The notes under the pieces: model-generated
Told to the model about the DNA's origin: nothing
Databases searched by the model: none
Seen by the model: only the letters and a program-made list of their open reading frames with translations
Program-made: the position numbers and the translations under genes
In this document: positions 7,774 to 9,477 of the stretch, in pieces
Layout: the number at the start of each line of letters is the position of its first letter
Position numbering within the stretch: position 1 is the stretch's first letter
Assembly (NCBI GenBank): GCA_013329855.1
Contig: DUJI01000169.1
Span: 1-9,477, forward strand
Length of the DNA: 9,477 bases
Direction: 5' to 3'
DNA from: Thermoplasmata archaeon
GTDB lineage: Archaea; Thermoplasmatota; Thermoplasmata; RBG-16-68-12

Positions 7774-8092
7774 TCAGGGCACCCTTGAATCTCTCGATGA
7801 GGCGGTCGACCGCGCGCTCAACGTTCGCGTGCGCCTCGGCGCGTAGGGCATCGGCCTCTCGCCGACCCTTCGCGAGGAGCGCCTCCTTCTCGCGAGCGAT
7901 GGACGCCTCGCTCACCTTGAGGATTTCCTCCTGGCGCTTCTCCGCCCGCCCGCGGAGGGCCTCTCTCAACTCGAAGCCCTCCTTGCGGGCATCGCGGAGG
8001 ATCCTCTCCTTTTCCTCGAGCGCGGCCGCCTTCGCCTCGCGGACCTGGCCCTCCGCTGCCTTGATTTTCTGGAGAGTTTCCTCCTTATTCAT
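7766..8092 (-). CDS. ahaH: A-type ATP synthase subunit H (peripheral stalk)
   Basis: First gene of the operon, 108 residues, similar in length to known AhaH proteins. It is almost entirely charged helix: Ala, Glu, Arg and Lys dominate from residue 2 to 100, no Pro is present and Gly is scarce. This is the pattern of the long coiled coil that pairs with subunit E in the peripheral stalk. It begins MNKEETLQKIKAAEGQ and ends RAVDRLIERFKGALNA. Low-complexity coiled coils give weak family identity by themselves, so the call relies also on position directly before atpI and on size. No clear Shine-Dalgarno precedes ATG 8092. The TATA box about 30 bases upstream predicts a transcript start only some 5-10 bases before the codon, so it may be translated as a nearly leaderless message. 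Confidence 0.88.
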   Translation of the reverse strand: MNKEETLQKIKAAEGQVREAKAAALEEKERILRDARKEGFELREALRGRAEKRQEEILKVSEASIAREKEALLAKGRREADALRAEAHANVERAVDRLIERFKGALNA

Positions 8093-8120
8093 GGGTTCCG
8101 AGCGGCCGTAAACTCGGGTC

Positions 8121-8135
8121 CTTTATAAGCGTTTG
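8121..8135 (-). promoter_or_regulatory. Archaeal TATA/BRE promoter of the ATP synthase operon
   Basis: On the minus strand the sequence reads CAAAC-GC-TTATAAAG: a BRE-like purine-rich element (8131-8135) two bases before a good TATA box (8122-8128). Archaeal transcription starts about 25 bases downstream of the TATA centre, near 8099, giving a leader of under 10 bases before ahaH. This is the best-placed promoter for the eight visible genes. Confidence 0.7.
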
Positions 8136-8186
8136 GTAGGTGTTGAGGCATCCCTGGGCGGACGCTCCGAGGCGGGCTCGGCTGAT

Positions 8187-8219
8187 ATTCATGGTCTATT
8201 TTTATATAAATCCATGAAT
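8187..8219. promoter_or_regulatory. Inverted repeat flanking a self-complementary TATA element
   Basis: Perfect 8-base arms, ATTCATGG (8187-8194) and CCATGAAT (8212-8219), are separated by 17 AT-rich bases that contain the 10-base palindrome TTTATATAAA (8201-8210). The arms start 25 bases apart. The TATA could work in either direction: on the minus strand it would start a transcript near 8180, about 90 bases before ahaH; on the plus strand near 8232, giving a roughly 215-base leader for the cupredoxin gene. The arms may be an operator for a dimeric regulator whose binding would block TBP. Function is inferred from symmetry only. Confidence 0.5.
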
Positions 8220-8248
8220 GCATCTTGTGCGGTCCCGCGGCCGTGTGG

Positions 8249-8274
8249 CCGTGCGTCCGTGGACCTGCGCACGG
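8249..8274 (+). other. GC-rich hairpin in the intergenic region
   Basis: Seven-base perfect arms CCGTGCG (8249-8255) and CGCACGG (8268-8274) enclose a 12-base loop. It sits just after the start that would be predicted from the symmetric TATA in the plus direction, so it could structure a long leader or a small RNA. It partly excludes the smaller hairpin 8238-8251. At this base composition short hairpins arise by chance, so confidence is low. Confidence 0.3.
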
Positions 8275-8371
8275 AAGTCGCCCGAGACGCCGAATCCTCG
8301 TTGAGGGGCACCGAAAATCGGACCCGTAAAACCGCCCTCCTGACGGGTTCCCCGGACCGGGCAACACAAGG

Positions 8372-8377
8372 TTTAAG
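8372..8377 (+). promoter_or_regulatory. Candidate TATA box of the cupredoxin operon
   Basis: TTTAAG preceded by the A-rich stretch ACACAAGG, the only AT-rich promoter-like element close to the plus-strand genes. A start about 25 bases downstream falls near 8400, giving a leader of some 45 bases before ATG 8447. The match to the TATA consensus is moderate. Confidence 0.45.
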
Positions 8378-8403
8378 TGTAATCCTTCTTTGTCGCAAAC
8401 GCT

Positions 8404-8428
8404 CGGAGGCGCCCCCGGGGCGGCTCCG
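8404..8428 (+). promoter_or_regulatory. Leader hairpin at the predicted 5' end of the cupredoxin transcript
   Basis: Arms 8404-8413 (CGGAGGCGCC) and 8419-8428 (GGCGGCTCCG) form a ten-step stem with one G-G mismatch and a five-base loop. The 5' arm contains GGAGG, a Shine-Dalgarno match that would be hidden in the stem. The hairpin begins at about the predicted transcript start and ends 18 bases before the cupredoxin ATG. It may protect the message or tune translation; the role is inferred. Confidence 0.45.
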
Positions 8429-8429
8429 G

Positions 8430-8450
8430 ATGAAGAGGGTCGTGGGATGA
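8430..8450 (+). other. Possible six-codon upstream reading frame
   Basis: ATG directly after the leader hairpin encodes MKRVVG and stops at TGA 8448-8450, overlapping the cupredoxin ATG as ATGA. Such an overlap would allow translational coupling, but so short a frame can occur by chance and has no clear ribosome site outside the hairpin. Confidence 0.2.
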
Positions 8451-9067
8451 GGACCATCGTACTGCTCGTAGCGGCAGTGATACTGACCGTTTCCGCCCTC
8501 CCTGCCGCGAGTGCGCCCGTCGCCGCATCGACGATCCCCGTGCTGTCCATCACGATTGAAGGGCTCCAGAACGGGACTGCATTCCAGTTCTCGCCGAGCC
8601 AGATTCTGCTGCCCCAGGTCCCGATCATCCTGAACGTCACGTTCTACAACAACCAGTCCGTCGCTAGCGGGGTTCCGCACACATTCACGATCAACAACAA
8701 CGCCGCGAAGCCGGTCATCAACTCGGATTTGAAACCGCAGGAGAACGCCACGTTCCAGTTCACGGTGAACTCCCTCACGAACATCACGTACAACGGGACT
8801 TCGTTCACCCCGGAAGCAGGGCCGACCGGGGGCATCCGGTTCTACTGTGTCTACCACCAGCCCCAAATGGTCGGGGAGATCGTCCTCGCGGGCGCTCCGT
8901 CCGCGGCGGGCCAGGAGCAGAAGGGGATGTTCCTCCGAGCCTACTGGATGTGGATCATCGGCATCGCTGCGATGCTCGTCTGGGTGGGGATCAGCTACTT
9001 CATTATCAAGGGCTCAACGCCGCGATTCAAGGATCACAAGGAGCACGTGAGGAAGGGTCTCCCGTGA
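8447..9067 (+). CDS. Membrane-anchored extracellular cupredoxin (blue copper protein)
   Basis: Predicted electron carrier on the outer face of the membrane, 206 residues from ATG 8447. A signal peptide covers about residues 1-23 (MRTIVLLVAAVILTVSALPA, then ASA as a likely cleavage site). The cupredoxin domain spans about 30-148. Type 1 copper ligands are visible: His78 in GVPHTF, then Cys134, His137 and Met141 in FYCVYHQPQMVGEI, a short C-x2-H-x3-M ligand loop. A C-terminal membrane helix (166-187) and a basic tail (RFKDHKEHVRK) anchor it facing outward. Six N-x-S/T sequons (Asn42, 63, 69, 100, 112, 116) suggest glycosylation. The pattern resembles halocyanin-like proteins or a CuA-less Cox2-like protein; the Cys-x3-Cys of a CuA site is absent. 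An upstream in-frame TTG at 8390 would put non-hydrophobic residues ahead of the signal peptide, so it is not used. The gene overlaps the next by four bases (GTGA). Confidence 0.85.
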   Translation: MRTIVLLVAAVILTVSALPAASAPVAASTIPVLSITIEGLQNGTAFQFSPSQILLPQVPIILNVTFYNNQSVASGVPHTFTINNNAAKPVINSDLKPQENATFQFTVNSLTNITYNGTSFTPEAGPTGGIRFYCVYHQPQMVGEIVLAGAPSAAGQEQKGMFLRAYWMWIIGIAAMLVWVGISYFIIKGSTPRFKDHKEHVRKGLP

Positions 9068-9357
9068 CCACGCTGATACGGAGCGATGCGCCCCGTCGGA
9101 GCGCGATGGCGGCCATCGCCATCGCGGGCCTCGTCATCGGGTCCCTCTGGTTCAGTGCCCTGGTCATCTTCATCGCCCTTCAGGTCCTGAGCGGCAACTA
9201 CCCGAACGACGCGGACTCCTACACGGCCCTGTTCCTGGGCATGGTCTTCGTCTGCGCCGCGGTGGCCATTGACATCTATCGCAAAGAGTTCATGCCGGAC
9301 GAGCTCATCCACAAGATTCGACGGCCGAAGCTCGTCCCGCCGCGAGTCTTCCGCTGA
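9064..9357 (+). CDS. Small protein with two membrane segments, family not recognised
   Basis: 97 residues from a GTG start at 9064, which overlaps the cupredoxin stop in a GTGA junction and has GAGGAAGG upstream. Predicted helices are at about 16-39 (MAAIAIAGLVIGSLWFSALV and following) and 53-71 (YTALFLGMVFVCAAVAID). A short loop with acidic residues (NYPNDADS) lies between them, and a basic C-terminal tail (IRRPKLVPPR) follows. The charge pattern puts both ends in the cytoplasm and the loop outside. No heme or metal ligand motif is evident: there are no paired His residues in the helices and only one Cys. Overlap with the cupredoxin and proximity to a Tat-type protein suggest an accessory or anchor subunit of an electron-transfer complex. 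This is inference from context. Confidence 0.8.
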   Translation: MTTLIRSDAPRRSAMAAIAIAGLVIGSLWFSALVIFIALQVLSGNYPNDADSYTALFLGMVFVCAAVAIDIYRKEFMPDELIHKIRRPKLVPPRVFR

Positions 9358-9365
9358 GGTGAGCC

Positions 9366-9477
9366 ATGAGCTGGGAAGAGGAGGAGAAACCCAAGACCTG
9401 GACCCGCCGCGAGTGGGTCAAGTTGAGTCTGACGCTGGGTGCCGTGGGCACCCTGGGAGGCTTGGGCGGGCTCACGG
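9366..9477 (+). CDS. N-terminus of a twin-arginine (Tat) signal protein, possibly Rieske-type
   Basis: Only 37 codons are in the window. ATG 9366 follows the previous stop by eight bases, with GAGGTGA three bases upstream. An acidic, hydrophilic start (MSWEEEEKPKTW) leads into TRREWVKLSL, a good Tat motif with Arg14-Arg15, then a hydrophobic Gly/Leu stretch (LTLGAVGTLGGLGGLT). Tat signals go with proteins that fold around cofactors before export. Rieske Fe-S proteins often begin this way and keep the signal as an anchor, and they are common beside cupredoxins and cytochrome b. The cofactor domain lies outside the window, so the Rieske identity is a guess and other Tat substrates are possible. 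Confidence 0.75.
   Translation, partial: MSWEEEEKPKTWTRREWVKLSLTLGAVGTLGGLGGLT

Larger units (their letters stand above)
8093..8446. other. Divergent intergenic region between ATP synthase and electron-transfer genes
   Basis: These 354 bases separate two operons transcribed away from each other. The left part holds the ATP synthase promoter (8121-8135). The middle holds an AT-rich island with a symmetric TATA and inverted repeat (8187-8219). The right part is GC-rich with small hairpins, including 8238-8251 (CGGCC-GTGT-GGCCG), 8249-8274, and arms ACCCGT/ACGGGT at 8322-8327 and 8343-8348. It ends with a weak TATA and a leader hairpin. Open frames across it lack a plausible start context and do not look like proteins. 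No T-loop or cloverleaf of a tRNA is visible on either strand. Confidence 0.8.

Noticed and set aside
5491..7788. A 765-codon open frame on the plus strand opposite atpI and atpK.
   Set aside because: It lies wholly antisense to well-recognised genes, and its translation is dominated by Arg, Glu, Asp, His and Gly with no domain pattern. Long antisense frames are expected in GC-rich coding DNA.
8221..8370. A tRNA or known small RNA in the GC-rich part of the intergenic region.
   Set aside because: No T-loop motif (GTTCRANNC), acceptor pairing, or C/D box pair was found on either strand. Hairpins exist but do not build a recognised fold.
8133..8450. A 105-codon plus-strand frame across the intergenic region.
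   Set aside because: It begins upstream of any plausible plus-strand promoter and runs through the TATA element and inverted repeat. Its product is Arg/Ser/Thr-rich with no pattern, and it ends only by overlap with the cupredoxin start.
8189..8866. Minus-strand frames of 225 and 183 codons opposite the cupredoxin gene.
   Set aside because: The plus-strand frame has a signal peptide, copper ligands and a membrane anchor. The minus frames have none of these and are antisense shadows.
8447..9067. Cytochrome oxidase subunit II with a CuA site.
   Set aside because: CuA needs a Cys-x3-Cys pair in the ligand loop. Only one Cys is present there (Cys134), so the site is type 1 copper.

Overview
This window looks like a GC-rich archaeal chromosome. 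Hand counts of five sequence lines in the subunit A extein coding region give about 68% GC. The gene content and order (A-type ATP synthase H-I-K-E-C-F-A-B), the TATA/BRE-like promoter elements and the Shine-Dalgarno motifs of the GGAGGTG type all point to Archaea, most likely a euryarchaeal or Thermoplasmatota lineage. An intein in the P-loop of subunit A is known from Thermoplasma and its relatives, which fits. The taxonomic placement is inference; no marker gene here settles it.

Positions 1-8092, minus strand: one tight operon for the archaeal A1Ao ATP synthase. Transcription runs right to left through ahaH (EH stalk), atpI (membrane stator a-type subunit), atpK (rotor ring proteolipid), atpE (peripheral stalk), atpC (central stalk socket), atpF (regulatory central stalk), atpA (catalytic, interrupted by a 188-residue mini-intein) and atpB (non-catalytic, cut by the left window edge after 387 codons). 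Junctions are overlaps or gaps of 1 to 16 bases, so translation is probably coupled. Subunit D would be expected beyond the left edge.

Positions 8093-8446: a 354-base divergent intergenic region. It holds a well-placed TATA/BRE for the ATP synthase operon about 30 bases before ahaH. It also holds an 8-base inverted repeat flanking a self-complementary TATA sequence, several GC-rich hairpins, a weaker TATA-like element for the plus-strand genes and a strong hairpin at the predicted 5' end of their transcript. No tRNA or convincing protein gene is seen in it.

Positions 8447-9477, plus strand: three tightly packed genes that look like part of an electron-transfer module. They are a membrane-anchored extracellular cupredoxin with an intact type 1 copper ligand set, a 97-residue protein with two membrane segments, and the start of a protein with a twin-arginine motif (possibly a Rieske-type Fe-S protein, but cut by the edge). 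The layout places an energy-conserving electron-transfer operon back to back with the ATP synthase that would use the ion gradient.

The most notable signals are the mini-intein that splits the catalytic Walker A motif and carries a C-x2-C pair, the variant P-loop, the Glu at the rotor-ring position where sodium-type rings carry Gln, and the symmetric TATA/inverted-repeat element in the divergent promoter region.
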